Shown: positions 25,551 through 35,553, counted from the stretch's first letter. The stretch is 38,941 bases of DNA from Nocardiopsis xinjiangensis YIM 90004 (GCF_000341145.1 NZ_ANBE01000007.1:294129-333069); one strand, 5' to 3'. Made by a program: numbers and translations. Notes: a model not told the origin generated them from the sequence alone.

Positions 25551-26438
25551 TCACAGAGTGTCGCGCAGACGCCACAGTTCGGGGAAGACGTCCTTCTCGG
25601 CGTTGCGGGCCAACCAGGTGAGGCCGTTGGAGCCGCCGCTGCCGGGTTTGCCGCCCATCGTGCGCTTGACGGCCATGAGGTGGCGGTGGCGCCACCGTGT
25701 GACCCGTTCGGCCACGTCCATCAGCGCCTCGGCCAGGAGCAGCAGTTCGTTGTCGTCGCGCTCGTCGGCGTAGACCCGGGCCCAGGCCTCGACGACGCCG
25801 GGGTCCTCCTCGTAGGGCTGCGTCCAGTCGCGTTCGACCGCGCCGCCGGGCACCGGCAGACCGCGGCGGGCCAGCAGGCGCAGGGCCGCGTCGTAGAGAC
25901 CGGGGTGTTCCAGCACGGAGTCCAACCGTTCGGCCACTCGTGGCATGCCCTTGTGCGGGCGCACCATGGGACCGGACTTGTTGCCCAGCAGGAACTCCAG
26001 GTGGCGGTAGGTGTAGGACTGAAACCCCGAGGCCTCGCCGAAGGCGTCGCGGAACCGGTTGAACTGTCTCGGGGTCATGTCGGCGAGCAGGTCCCAGGAG
26101 CCGGTGAGCACGTCCTGGGCGTTGCGGGAGCGGCGCAACCAGGCCAGCGCGCCGGGCACGTCATCGGCCTCCAGGGCGTCGCGGGCGGCCTCCCAGTGTT
26201 CGGCCACGAGAGTGAAGAGCAGCTCCATGACCTGTGTGGTGAGGATGAACGCGGACTCGGCCGGTTCGTCGGTACGCGGGCGTTTGAGGTCGAGCAGAGT
26301 GTCCACACCCACGTAGTCCACGTAAGGGGTGGCGCGCTCGAAATCCAGGGAGGGCGCGCCCTCCTCCTCTCCCTGCTCCCGGGCCTCGGTCTCCTCCCCC
26401 TGCGGGAAGTACGGACACTGCTGTGCGGTGGTGGACAT
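25551..26438 (-). CDS. kynA: Tryptophan 2,3-dioxygenase
   Basis: A 295-residue heme enzyme that opens the tryptophan indole ring with O2 to give N-formylkynurenine. ATG 26438 (MSTTAQQ) has GAGGGG 7 nt upstream; the frame above it is noncoding. Family marks: YVDYVGVDTLLDLKRP near the N-terminus, ELLFTLVAEHW (ligand-pocket helix), GFQSYTYRHLEFLLGNK, the proximal heme His in WRHRHLMAVKRTMG, and the substrate loop GSGGSNGLTWL. The first 20 residues are a variable acidic extension. First gene of kynA-kynU, divergent from an Lrp-family regulator, so repression or tryptophan-dependent activation by that protein is likely. Confidence 0.96.
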   Translation of the reverse strand: MSTTAQQCPYFPQGEETEAREQGEEEGAPSLDFERATPYVDYVGVDTLLDLKRPRTDEPAESAFILTTQVMELLFTLVAEHWEAARDALEADDVPGALAWLRRSRNAQDVLTGSWDLLADMTPRQFNRFRDAFGEASGFQSYTYRHLEFLLGNKSGPMVRPHKGMPRVAERLDSVLEHPGLYDAALRLLARRGLPVPGGAVERDWTQPYEEDPGVVEAWARVYADERDDNELLLLAEALMDVAERVTRWRHRHLMAVKRTMGGKPGSGGSNGLTWLARNAEKDVFPELWRLRDTL

Positions 26439-26585
26439 GGCGGACCCCTCGGCGGCGAACGTGCGCGGACAGGTCACATGATCGAACAACCGACACCACT
26501 CACGGAATGGCCGCGAGCGCCCCGATCCGGCTCTTGGCCTAGGATTCACAAGGCGAAGAGCTCATCGACCTTGGGAACACAAAGC

Positions 26586-27053
26586 ATGGCCCCACCACTG
26601 CACACGCCGCTGGACGGTGTCGACCGGCGCATCCTCGCCGAGCTCCAACACGACGGGCGGCTCTCCTTCAACGAGCTGTCCCGGCGGGTGAACCTGTCGG
26701 CACCGGCCGTTGCCGAACGGGTACGGCGCCTGACCGATCGCGGGGTCATCACCGGTTACCACGCACACGTCGATCCGGCCGCGGCCGGGCTCCCGGTGAC
26801 CGCGCTGGTCCGGATGGAGTGTTTCGGTGCACACTGCCTGCTGCGCGAACGCTCCTCCCTGGAACTACCGGAGATCCTGCAGGTGCACCGGGTCACCGGC
26901 GACGACTGCTGCGTCCTGCTCATCGCGGTGCGGTCCATGGAAGCCTTCGAGGAGATCATCGACCGCCTGGCCGAGCACGGACGCCCCTCCAGCACGATGA
27001 TCCTGTCCAGCCCGGTGCCCTGGCGCCCTGTACACGTCCCGGAGCACTCATGA
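26586..27053 (+). CDS. Lrp/AsnC-family regulator, likely of kynAU
   Basis: A 155-residue protein. ATG 26586 gives the standard Lrp start (PLDGVDRRILAELQHDGRLS); the ribosome site is weak. Helix-turn-helix about 12-55 (SFNELSRRVNLSAPAVAERVRRL), RAM ligand domain about 70-145 (VTGDDCCVLLIAVRSMEAFEEII). It is transcribed away from kynA across 147 bp, the usual place for a local amino-acid-sensing regulator, with tryptophan or kynurenine as plausible effectors (inference). Its stop overlaps the start of the following DUF4031 gene (ATGA). A TAGGAT at 26540-26545 could be its -10. Confidence 0.91.
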   Translation: MAPPLHTPLDGVDRRILAELQHDGRLSFNELSRRVNLSAPAVAERVRRLTDRGVITGYHAHVDPAAAGLPVTALVRMECFGAHCLLRERSSLELPEILQVHRVTGDDCCVLLIAVRSMEAFEEIIDRLAEHGRPSSTMILSSPVPWRPVHVPEHS

Positions 27054-27340
27054 GCATCATCGTGGACACCCCCCTGTGGCCCGGCCCGCGCGGTTGGCTG
27101 TTCGCCCACCTGGCCGGTGACACCTCCTACGAAGAGCTGCACGTCTTCGCCCGGCGGCTGGGCCTGGACCCGCGTGCCTTCGACCGCGACCACTACGACC
27201 TGCCCGAACACCTGCACGCACGGGCTCTGCGGATGGGGGCCGAACACGTCTGCTCGCGGGAGCTGGTGACACGCCTGCGCGCGGCGGGGCTGCGCCGCCC
27301 CAAGGCCGCACTCGGCGCTTCGGGCGGGCGCCCCCGCTGA
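27050..27340 (+). CDS. DUF4031-family protein
   Basis: A 96-residue protein with ATG 27050 overlapping the regulator stop by 4 nt and GGAG just upstream, so it is translationally coupled. It begins SIIVDTPLWPGPRGWLFAHLAGDTSYEELHVFARRLGL and continues with FDRDHYDLPEHLHARALRMGAEHV, the conserved pattern of DUF4031 proteins. No function is established. His, Asp and Tyr residues are clustered and could bind a metal. It is the second gene of a two-gene unit with the Lrp regulator. Confidence 0.86.
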   Translation: MSIIVDTPLWPGPRGWLFAHLAGDTSYEELHVFARRLGLDPRAFDRDHYDLPEHLHARALRMGAEHVCSRELVTRLRAAGLRRPKAALGASGGRPR

Positions 27341-27609
27341 GGCGCTCCCTCTCGGCGATCTGCTCGCGCGAGTGCCCATGAGGGAAGGGATCCGGTCGGC
27401 GACCACGGCGCTCTCCCTCCTCGTTCCCGGTGAGACCGTCAGCACCGTGGGAGCCGGCCAGGCCACGAGTGTTCCCCACGCGACCGCGGTCTCGGAGTGG
27501 CCCTACCATGGGACGGTTCTCCTCCCGATTCGCCCGCGCCCCCCACTGCGGTGCGCCATCGTCCGGGAGAACCACGGAGACCACCGCCGAGGACGAGGAC
27601 GAGGAGCGT

Positions 27610-28857
27610 ATGTCACCCCTGGAAACCCTGCGACGCATGCATCGGATCGCAGGGTGGCCACTGCTGACGGCCGCGTTCCTGGCGCGTCTGCCCGTGTCGA
27701 TGTCGCTGATCGGGATGCTGACCCTGGTCACGGTCCAGAGTGGGAGTGTCGCTACGGCCGGCCTGCTCAGCGGGGTGTTCGCGATGGGCCAGGTGGTCGG
27801 CGGCCCAATCATCGCCCGCTTCGCCGACCGGTACGGACAGCGTCACCCGGTACTGGTGATGTCACTGGTGGACGCCGTGCTCATGGCGGCGCTGGTGTCC
27901 GCGGTGAACGCCGGCGCGCCCCTTCCGGCCCTCGTGGTCCTGGCGGTCCTGGCCGGCATGTGCCTGCCGCAGGTGGGACCGATGGCACGTACCCGGTGGG
28001 TCGGGCTGATCGACCGCGGACCGGACCGGGGCCTGGAGCGCGAACGTTCGGTCGGCGCGGCCATGTCGGTGGAGGGAGTGCTCGACGAGACCGCGTTCGT
28101 ACTCGGCCCGGCGCTGGTGGGTGTGCTCACGGTGACCCTGTCGCCCTCGGCGAGTGTGCTGGGAGCCGCAGTGCTCATCTGTGTGTTCGGCGCGGTCTTC
28201 GCGCTGCACCCCACGGCACCTCCCGGCAGTGCGCCGTCGGCGGGCCGGGGCGGCCGGGTGGTCACACCCGCGCTGTTGGTGCCGGCGGTCCCGATGTTCG
28301 CCCAGGGGCTGTTCTTCGGCGGGATGTCCACGGGTGTGACCGCCTTCGCCTCCGCCTCCGGGTACGGCGACCTGTCGGGGCTGATGTATGCGGTGATGGG
28401 CACCAGCAGCGCCATGGGCGGGCTGCTCATGGCCTCGGTCCCGGTGACGTTCGCGCTGACCGCGCGGGTGCGCTGGGCCTCCGGGGGCCTGTTCCTGCTG
28501 ACGCTGCCCCTGTACCTGCCGCACACCGCCGTGACTCTGGCGGTGGCGATGTTCGTGCTGGGATGGGCGATCGGCCCACACATCGTGAGCCTGTTCGGGC
28601 TGGTGGAGCGCTCGTCCCCGCCGGCGCGGATGTCACAGGCGATGTCGGTGGTGCTCAGCTGCCTGATCCTGGGACAGGCGCTGGGGTCGATGACGGCCGG
28701 GTCGCTCGCCGACCTCCTCGGACACCAGGGCGCCTTCGCCCTGGCGACCATGGGCGGTCTGGTCTCGCTCGCAACGACCACACTGGTCCTGCGCGCCCGC
28801 TGGTACCGGCGCGGCGAGCCCGCACCGGAGACCGCCACGGGCACCGGCCCCGCCTGA
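27610..28857 (+). CDS. Major facilitator superfamily transporter
   Basis: A 415-residue protein with about 12 membrane helices. ATG 27610 has GAGGAG just upstream; the frame above it is Arg/Pro-rich and not membrane-like. The MFS A-motif between helices 2 and 3 reads GGPIIARFADRYGQRHP. Helices are Ala/Leu/Val/Gly-rich and split into two halves around a basic loop (SAGRGGRVVTP). It resembles actinobacterial MFS efflux proteins; substrate unknown. A hairpin overlapping its stop ends the unit, and the next gene converges on it. Confidence 0.9.
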   Translation: MSPLETLRRMHRIAGWPLLTAAFLARLPVSMSLIGMLTLVTVQSGSVATAGLLSGVFAMGQVVGGPIIARFADRYGQRHPVLVMSLVDAVLMAALVSAVNAGAPLPALVVLAVLAGMCLPQVGPMARTRWVGLIDRGPDRGLERERSVGAAMSVEGVLDETAFVLGPALVGVLTVTLSPSASVLGAAVLICVFGAVFALHPTAPPGSAPSAGRGGRVVTPALLVPAVPMFAQGLFFGGMSTGVTAFASASGYGDLSGLMYAVMGTSSAMGGLLMASVPVTFALTARVRWASGGLFLLTLPLYLPHTAVTLAVAMFVLGWAIGPHIVSLFGLVERSSPPARMSQAMSVVLSCLILGQALGSMTAGSLADLLGHQGAFALATMGGLVSLATTTLVLRARWYRRGEPAPETATGTGPA

Positions 28858-28869
28858 GGGGCGGGGCCG
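28845..28869. terminator. Terminator hairpin overlapping the MFS stop codon
   Basis: A perfect 10-bp stem (28845-28854 with 28860-28869) with a 5-nt loop that contains the TGA stop. It lies between convergent MFS and DeoR genes (23 nt apart) and may serve both. Confidence 0.65.
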
Positions 28870-28879
28870 CCGGGCCGGG

Positions 28880-29656
28880 TCAGGCCGTGTCGGACCCCAC
28901 GAGCTCGAAACGCACGTCGCGTTCGGAGAGCTCCTCCACCGCCGAGGCGGGCAGCCGGTCGTCGCTGATGATGAGGTCGAACTCCTCCAGGCTCGCGACC
29001 CGGAACGTGCCGAACTTGCCGTACTTGGTGCTGTCGACGACCAGGACACTCTTGGAAGCGATCCGCAGCAGCTCCTGCTTTGCGATCACCTTGGCCTCGG
29101 AGGGCGTCGTCGACCCGCGATCGGCGTCCCAGGAGCTGCTCGCTATGAAGGCCAGGTCGACGTTGACCTGGCGCAGGAACTCGGCGGTGAAACGTCCCAC
29201 CGAGGAGTGGTCGGAGTGCGAGACCAGGCCACCGGTGTGGATGAGCTCGATGCCCGGATACTCCATGAGGTGGCCGACCACGTTGAAATCACTGGTGATG
29301 ACGGTCAGGCCCACCTTGTCGGTCAGCAGCGGCACCATCTGCAGTGTGGTGGTGCCCGCGTCCAGGTAGATGGTGAAGTTCTCCCGGACCAGGTCGGCGG
29401 CGGCCCGTGCGATGCTGCGCTTGGCCGGGACCTCCAACTGGGCCTTGGCCATGTAGGAGGGCTCGCTCTTGAGCCGGGCCGCCAGGCGCACGCCGCCGGT
29501 CACCGACAGGACCTTGCCGTCGTTCTCCAGGGACTGGATATCGCGCCGCACCGTCATGTGGGACACGGACAGCATCGAGGTGAGCTCGTTGATACTCAGC
29601 ACGTGCCGCTCCTGGAGGAGCTTGAGGATGTGCTCTCGTCGCTGATCCGGGATCAT
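28880..29656 (-). CDS. DeoR-family transcriptional regulator
   Basis: A 258-residue protein. ATG 29656 (MIPDQRREHILKLL) has GTGAGG 7 nt upstream; a GTG at 29668 is in frame but has no ribosome site. Residues about 4-55 are the DeoR helix-turn-helix (LSINELTSMLSVSHMTVRRDIQSLENDGKV is its region). The effector domain is the DeoR C-terminal sugar-phosphate fold, with IYLDAGTTTLQMV and VITSDFNVVGHLM loops and VVDSTKYGKFG. The family usually senses sugar phosphates and represses sugar or phosphodiester catabolism. It is divergent from the GDPD-fold gene across 216 bp, which is the likely shared control region. Confidence 0.92.
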   Translation of the reverse strand: MIPDQRREHILKLLQERHVLSINELTSMLSVSHMTVRRDIQSLENDGKVLSVTGGVRLAARLKSEPSYMAKAQLEVPAKRSIARAAADLVRENFTIYLDAGTTTLQMVPLLTDKVGLTVITSDFNVVGHLMEYPGIELIHTGGLVSHSDHSSVGRFTAEFLRQVNVDLAFIASSSWDADRGSTTPSEAKVIAKQELLRIASKSVLVVDSTKYGKFGTFRVASLEEFDLIISDDRLPASAVEELSERDVRFELVGSDTA

Positions 29657-29872
29657 CGTTCGCCTCACGGTCGGGGGCCGGCCAAGGGCGCCGTGTTCTC
29701 ACGACACCCGTTAACAGAGTTTCCCAGCTCGGGGCCACCGGACCGAGCACAGAGAACGTGAGTCCTCTCGCACCCTCCGGTCGCGCTCGCCACCCCGCAG
29801 AGCCGGTCGGGCCGGGCCGGGACGCCGTTCTTCCTGTTTGCGCCACGTGCGGGCGCACTTTTTGCGACCCTT

Positions 29873-30595
29873 GTGAGCATGACGCTGTCCATCGCACTAC
29901 GCGGAGACACCGCAAGACACCCGGGCAACACGCTTCCGACCCTGCGCTCAGCCTGGCGCTCCGGGACCGACCTGGTCAAGGTCGACGTCCATCTGAGCCG
30001 TGACGACTATCCGGTGCTGGCGGACGACCGCCTGGTCGCCACCCCCGGCGCCGCCCCGCGGCCCGTGGACGAGATGTCCCTGGCGGAACTGGCCGCAGCA
30101 CGACAGGACGTGGAGAACCGTGTGCCCACCCTCATGGAGGTCCTGGCCGAGTTCCGTGCGCAGGACGTGCCGAACCTGCTCGTGGAGGCCGCGGAACCCC
30201 GGGCCGCGTTGGCCGCCGACACCCTGTTGCGCGAGCGCGGACTCGCCGATCAGCTGGTCTTCACCGGCCCTTACCAGACCCTGGACGCCCTGCGCAGGCG
30301 CAGCGGCCGGGCACGTCTGCTCATGCCCTGGGAGCAGTCCGGGCCACCGCCCGACGACGTCGTGCGCGCTTTGCGCCCCGATTTTCTCGGGATCCACCAT
30401 TCCTTGCTCACTCGGGAACTGATCACCGAAATGCGTGGTTCGGGGTTCGCTGTGGCCGCTTGGGCGGCCAACGAGTTCACGGAGATGGCACGGCTGGTGG
30501 AAATGGGCGTGGACGCCGTGGCCACCGAGCGGGTGGGAGATTTGGTCCCCATCACCCGCGGCAACAGGGAAGAGCCCCAGGTGGAACCGGCCTGA
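29873..30595 (+). CDS. GDPD-fold protein lacking most catalytic residues (probable pseudoenzyme)
   Basis: A 240-residue protein with the TIM-barrel plan of glycerophosphodiester phosphodiesterases. GTG 29873 or ATG 29879; neither has a clear ribosome site, so it may be leaderless. The family pattern HRG...ENT...ExD...TxDGxPVxxHD is recognisable but degraded: Leu9-Arg-Gly, Gly18-Asn-Thr, Lys36-Val-Asp38, and Asp51-Asp52 after PVLA. Both catalytic His and two of the metal-binding Glu are missing. C-terminal barrel strands persist (LLVEAAE, FLGIHHSLL, FAVAAWAANEFTEM, GVDAVATERVGDLV). A binding role, or a different reaction, is inferred. It is divergent from a DeoR regulator. Confidence 0.78.
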   Translation: MSMTLSIALRGDTARHPGNTLPTLRSAWRSGTDLVKVDVHLSRDDYPVLADDRLVATPGAAPRPVDEMSLAELAAARQDVENRVPTLMEVLAEFRAQDVPNLLVEAAEPRAALAADTLLRERGLADQLVFTGPYQTLDALRRRSGRARLLMPWEQSGPPPDDVVRALRPDFLGIHHSLLTRELITEMRGSGFAVAAWAANEFTEMARLVEMGVDAVATERVGDLVPITRGNREEPQVEPA

Positions 30596-30753
30596 CCGGG
30601 TTTCCCGCACGCCCGATTTCTTCGATGAGTTCTACTGTTCCGCCCGAATTCGCAACCGCTCGGGGCTATCCTCGAAACCGTTTCCCACCGAGCGATCCCA
30701 GCACCCTCGCGTCACCCCGCCCCGCGGCGCACCGAGCGACAAGACAGTCACCC

Positions 30754-31371
30754 ATGACAGCCGATCTCTCCCCAGATGTCCTCCGGACCACCGGCCCCGT
30801 CCTGGACTGCGCGACCCGCCTGTTCGCCGAGCACGGACCGCGCTCTCTCGCCATGTCCACGCTGACCCATCGGATCGCCGAGGAGACAGGAACCGACGAG
30901 GACGCCCTGAGCCGGGCCTTCCCCACTCGCCTGGACCTGGCCCACGCGGTGGTACTGCGTGCCGTCCGGGAACGGGTCGAGGGACGGCTCGAGGCCGACC
31001 GGCCCTCCGCCCCGGCCGCAGAACGGGTGTGCGCGCTCGTGCGGCACCACGTGCGGCTCTCCTGGAAGCACCGGTCCGCCCTCGAACTCGCCCGTGAGCT
31101 GCTGCCGTCCCTGCGCGCGGCCCGCCAAGAGCGCTACCGCGAGTTCGCCCTGCTCCACCGCGACTACCGCAACCACGTGCGCACGATCATCGACGACGGG
31201 GTGCGCGAGGGCAGCTTCCACGTGGACTCTGTGGAGCTCGCCACCCGGTCGGTACTCAGTACCTGCGATTCCCTGGAATGGTACGAACCGGACGAGGTGC
31301 TCGGCCTCGACGACCTCGCCGGGGTCTACGCCGACCTCGTCCTGCACCACCAGCTCGGCCACCCGCGCTGA
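30754..31371 (+). CDS. TetR-family transcriptional regulator
   Basis: A 205-residue protein. ATG 30754 (MTADLSPDVL) gives the usual TetR spacing to the helix-turn-helix, about residues 12-60 (VLDCATRLFAEHGPRSLAMSTL, then ALSRAFPTRLDLAHAVV). The C-terminal ligand and dimer domain is helical and variable. The TetR fingerprint is somewhat divergent: the usual phenylalanine-tyrosine pair near the second helix end is AFPTR here. Nearby genes are a GDPD-fold protein upstream and a convergent SGNH hydrolase, 8 nt from its stop. Target unknown. Confidence 0.85.
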   Translation: MTADLSPDVLRTTGPVLDCATRLFAEHGPRSLAMSTLTHRIAEETGTDEDALSRAFPTRLDLAHAVVLRAVRERVEGRLEADRPSAPAAERVCALVRHHVRLSWKHRSALELARELLPSLRAARQERYREFALLHRDYRNHVRTIIDDGVREGSFHVDSVELATRSVLSTCDSLEWYEPDEVLGLDDLAGVYADLVLHHQLGHPR

Positions 31372-31379
31372 CCGGGCGT

Positions 31380-33287
31380 TCAGCCGATGAGCTGTGCCAG
31401 GTCCACCGATTCGGCCAGCGCTTCCATCCCGGCATCGCCCGGGTGGATGTGGTCTCCGGAGTCGTACTCGGGCAGCAAGCGCCTCGGCTCCTCCGGATCC
31501 CGCAGCACCTGGTCGAAGTCCCACACCGAGTCGAAGACCGAATCCGGGTCGCGGGCCTGCTCGCGCATCCACGAGTTGACGTACTGGCGGCCCGCCTCCA
31601 CCTCGTCGGTGCACCGCAGTTCACCGAGGCACGGGCCCAAGGTCGCCACGAAAACCCGCATCCCGTGCTCGCGCGCCCGGCCGCCGACCGCTTCCAGCCC
31701 CTCCACGACCTCTGCTGGGCTCGTGCCCCACCGCAGGTCGTTGATGCCGGCCCACACCACCAGTGTCTCGGCTCCGGCCTGGGAGTAGGCGTCCCTGGGG
31801 GCCCGGTGCGCCAGGGCCACACCCGTGGAGTTCCTGGAGACGCCCTCGCCCGGGTACCCGTCGCGCACCACGTGGTTGCCGCCGACCCCCGCGTTGATCA
31901 CACCGGGGTTGGGGACCCCTTCCCGCGCGTCCAGGCGGCGGCTGAGCACGTCGGGCCAGCGGGCGTGCGCGTCGCGGGTGGTGCGTACGCCGTCCGTGAT
32001 GGAGTCGCCCAGCGTGACGATCGCCCCGGAGCCTTCCCTCACCTCCACACCGGTCAGGAACGGCCACTGGAACAGGCCCTCGGTGAAGGGGGCTCCCGAG
32101 GTGTCCTGGGTCTGGTCTCCCCCGCCCGCGACCGTGGCGTAATTGGTGTCGACGGCCGCGGAGTGCACCGGTGCCGCCGAGACCTCCTCGGGCAGGTACA
32201 GGCTCACGGCGATGTCGCTGTGCGGGGGCAGGGTGATCTCGACCGGATCGCTGAAGACCTGCCCGCCCGCGGGGACGGCGGTCTCGCTCTCGCCCCCGAA
32301 CTCGAGCGGAACCGTGGCGCCCTCCACACCCGCGCCCTCACCGCGCAGGGCGATGGAGGCCGCACCGATACGCACCGACTCGTGGGCGAAGGTGTTCGCC
32401 AGACGTACACGGGCGTTGGTGCCGCCGGCCGTGGTGCGCGCGTTCAGGCGCACCGTCTGGTCCTCCCACGGTCCGACCTCGACGTAGCTGGAGGTCGCGC
32501 GGCCCCACGTGGCCGTCCAGGGGTGATCGGCGGCGCGCCCGCCCATCGCGAAGACGTGTATGCGGGCGGACGCGTCGTGCACACGCGGCAGGACCACGTG
32601 GTCGACCTCGCGGTTGGGGTCGACCGGGATCGAGCGGGCGTACAGGCGTACCGCCCCGATCTCGCTGGGCTCCTCCTGGTCCTCGGAGTTGGCGTAGGGC
32701 AGGTTGAGCGCGGCGTCACCGGCCGGGCCCTCGGTCCAGTCGGGGACCTCGACGTCGAAGGTGTCCTCGCTCCCGTCGGTGTAGACGATGCGGCCCCGCC
32801 CTTGCGCGCCGGTGGGTGCGCCGTCGGTGCGGGTGGCGGTGGTCAGGAAGGTCATGCTGCTGTAGGCGTCCTCGGTGACAGAGACCCGCTGCCCGTCGGA
32901 GAGCAGGTGGTCGGGCCGGCCGGGACCGTAGTCGGGCAGCTGCATCTGCGTGCCCAGGAGGGTGACAGGGATCCCCGGGCGCCATCCGGCCGCGGCCAGG
33001 GCCTCGGCGGGCAGACTGTTGCCCTCGCCGTCGATGTCGCCCGTGGGTGAGCCGACACGGGAGACACCGAACTCGTCGAGGTGGTGCTCGAAGGGATGGG
33101 ACCGGGGCATCGGCGCCTCGGCCTCCTCCGCCAGGGTCTGCGTCCCGCTGTCTCGGGTGACCGCGGCGAGCAGCCCGACCACGAGTACGAGGGCGGTCAT
33201 CCCCGCCAGAACTCTGCGGGGATGGCCGTGCCACAACTGTCGCCACGCATCGGGCAGTACCGGCCCACGTGTCTCGCCGCCGTTCAC
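31380..33287 (-). CDS. Membrane-anchored SGNH/GDSL hydrolase with large N-terminal beta-rich region
   Basis: A 635-residue protein. GTG 33287 is preferred (GGGGGAAG upstream); a TTG one codon earlier is possible. Residues about 28-44 form a membrane anchor, so the rest lies outside the cell. Residues about 60-410 are likely beta-sandwich. The C-terminal SGNH domain has VTLGDSITDG with the nucleophile Ser (about 430), a Gly in NAGVGGNHV, Asn in GINDL (about 517) and the Asp-His pair in GDHIHPGD (about 613-616). Such two-domain enzymes act as carbohydrate or lipid esterases; the substrate cannot be told here. It ends 8 nt from the convergent TetR gene. Confidence 0.9.
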   Translation of the reverse strand: MNGGETRGPVLPDAWRQLWHGHPRRVLAGMTALVLVVGLLAAVTRDSGTQTLAEEAEAPMPRSHPFEHHLDEFGVSRVGSPTGDIDGEGNSLPAEALAAAGWRPGIPVTLLGTQMQLPDYGPGRPDHLLSDGQRVSVTEDAYSSMTFLTTATRTDGAPTGAQGRGRIVYTDGSEDTFDVEVPDWTEGPAGDAALNLPYANSEDQEEPSEIGAVRLYARSIPVDPNREVDHVVLPRVHDASARIHVFAMGGRAADHPWTATWGRATSSYVEVGPWEDQTVRLNARTTAGGTNARVRLANTFAHESVRIGAASIALRGEGAGVEGATVPLEFGGESETAVPAGGQVFSDPVEITLPPHSDIAVSLYLPEEVSAAPVHSAAVDTNYATVAGGGDQTQDTSGAPFTEGLFQWPFLTGVEVREGSGAIVTLGDSITDGVRTTRDAHARWPDVLSRRLDAREGVPNPGVINAGVGGNHVVRDGYPGEGVSRNSTGVALAHRAPRDAYSQAGAETLVVWAGINDLRWGTSPAEVVEGLEAVGGRAREHGMRVFVATLGPCLGELRCTDEVEAGRQYVNSWMREQARDPDSVFDSVWDFDQVLRDPEEPRRLLPEYDSGDHIHPGDAGMEALAESVDLAQLIG

Positions 33288-34120
33288 CAATCACTTCCCC
33301 CGGCTCTCGGATCCTCCAGCCACGTGTCGGACGATGTCGGGTGACCGGAGGTTGCCGAGAGATGGAACACCTTGCCCCTCGGCCGTGGAGTGACGTCCTC
33401 CGGGAGAAGGATCCCCCTCTGCATCCCGTCCTCCAACTCACTGGTCTCGACCGTCGCCGTCCCACTACCGCCCGCGCCCGCCCGTCCGTCCGGTCGTGGG
33501 AACCCGTCGGGACCGTCGATGAGGTCGCCGGTCGAAGGTGGACCGGTGCAGTGACGACGTGTGGGGGATCGCGCCCGAGCCGAGGAACGCGTCGACCGCC
33601 TCGGGGCGACACAAAAGGATTGCTGCGCTCTACCGGGCCCGAGGCCGGCCTCGGGCCGCTCCCGCTCACGGCGTTGATCCCGGGGACCGGCACCGTCGCG
33701 GTCGCTGTGGCTGCACGGTGGCGCGCCCGCGCGGTGCGCAGGGACTCGGGATCCTCATCTCACGCGCCGGGACGGTGCCGACGGGTCGTGAGAGCCCCCG
33801 TTCCCGAAGAGGGTACGCCATAGCAACCCGAAACCGACAAGCCGCTCATTACAGGGGAAGGAACACCGTCGGCCCCGGGACCGATACCTGGCCCCGGGGC
33901 CGCTCCCGGATATCTCCGGCGTGTATTCACCGTGGCCGTCCGGCCAGAAGCGTGGCTCCCAGCACGCCGGGCGGAACAGAAAGCACGGTAATTCGACTGC
34001 CCTCGGAGAGGCCGGATTCCGCGCAGGAGCCACCGAAGGCCACGGAAAGGGCACACCCGAAATGCGCGAACAAGACGCCGAAGTTCTCAACTTCGGAGGG
34101 TTTCGCCTGTTCAAGGGGGG
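33288..34120. other. Gene-free stretch between the SGNH hydrolase and the tRNA
   Basis: The 833 nt have several open frames, but none has a ribosome site, plausible composition or recognisable motif. Frames entering the tRNA end in GLEPATQGL and GGTRTRDPRI, which are typical artefacts of antisense tRNA translation. The hairpin next to the tRNA is listed separately. Confidence 0.6.
34078..34096 (-). terminator. Terminator hairpin downstream of tRNA-CAT
   Basis: A perfect 8-bp stem CCGAAGTT/AACTTCGG with a 3-nt loop, 25 nt beyond the tRNA 3' end on the minus strand. Confidence 0.6.
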
Positions 34121-34194
34121 TAGGCCGGGCGGGACTCGAACCCGCGACCCAAGGATTATGAGTCCTCTGCTCTGACCGACTGAGCTACCGGCCC
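34121..34194 (-). tRNA. tRNA with anticodon CAT (Met, or Ile2 if lysidine-modified)
   Basis: A 74-nt cloverleaf on the minus strand. Acceptor GGGCCGG pairs with CCGGCCT (one G-U at 1-72), D arm GCTC/GAGC, anticodon stem GAGGA/TCCTT enclosing CTCATAA (anticodon CAT), T arm GCGGG/CCCGC with TTCGAGT, discriminator A. CC follows in the DNA but the final A does not, so CCA is only partly encoded. The CAT anticodon and a closed 1-72 pair exclude initiator tRNA; elongator Met and the TilS-modified Ile2 cannot be told apart from this alone. Confidence 0.93.
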
Positions 34195-34342
34195 GCCGTG
34201 GAAGGCGAAGTCATCCTAACAGGGTGCCTCCTGCGTTTCCTCGCCGTAAATCCGTTGTGGAGAGAGGGTACTCGGCGCTCGGGGCACTCTTGGCGGGGGA
34301 CCTCGGTCCCAGTCCGCGCACGACTGCGGTCTAGGGTGGTGA

Positions 34343-35440
<1,098 letters not shown>

Positions 35441-35474
35441 CCGACCGACGGGCGGAACGCGCACGAGCGCACCA

Positions 35475-35510
35475 CAGTGGGCACGCCCTCAGCAGGGGAC
35501 GTGCCCACTG
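35475..35510 (+). terminator. Terminator hairpin of mdh
   Basis: A perfect 11-bp stem (35475-35485 with 35500-35510) with a 14-nt loop, 34 nt after the mdh stop and before the helicase start. Confidence 0.72.
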
Positions 35511-35553
35511 CCGTACCCGCTCCCGTCACCAAGTGGGTGCCGGAGCAGGCAGT

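Noticed and set aside
25425-26585. Long plus-strand frame across kynA and kynU joined to the Lrp gene
   Set aside because: It is antisense to two clear metabolic genes; the Lrp protein starts at ATG 26586.
33538-34175. Open frames on the plus strand running into the tRNA region, ending GLEPATQGL or GGTRTRDPRI
   Set aside because: These are well-known false translations of the antisense of a tRNA T-arm and anticodon arm; no ribosome site or real composition upstream.
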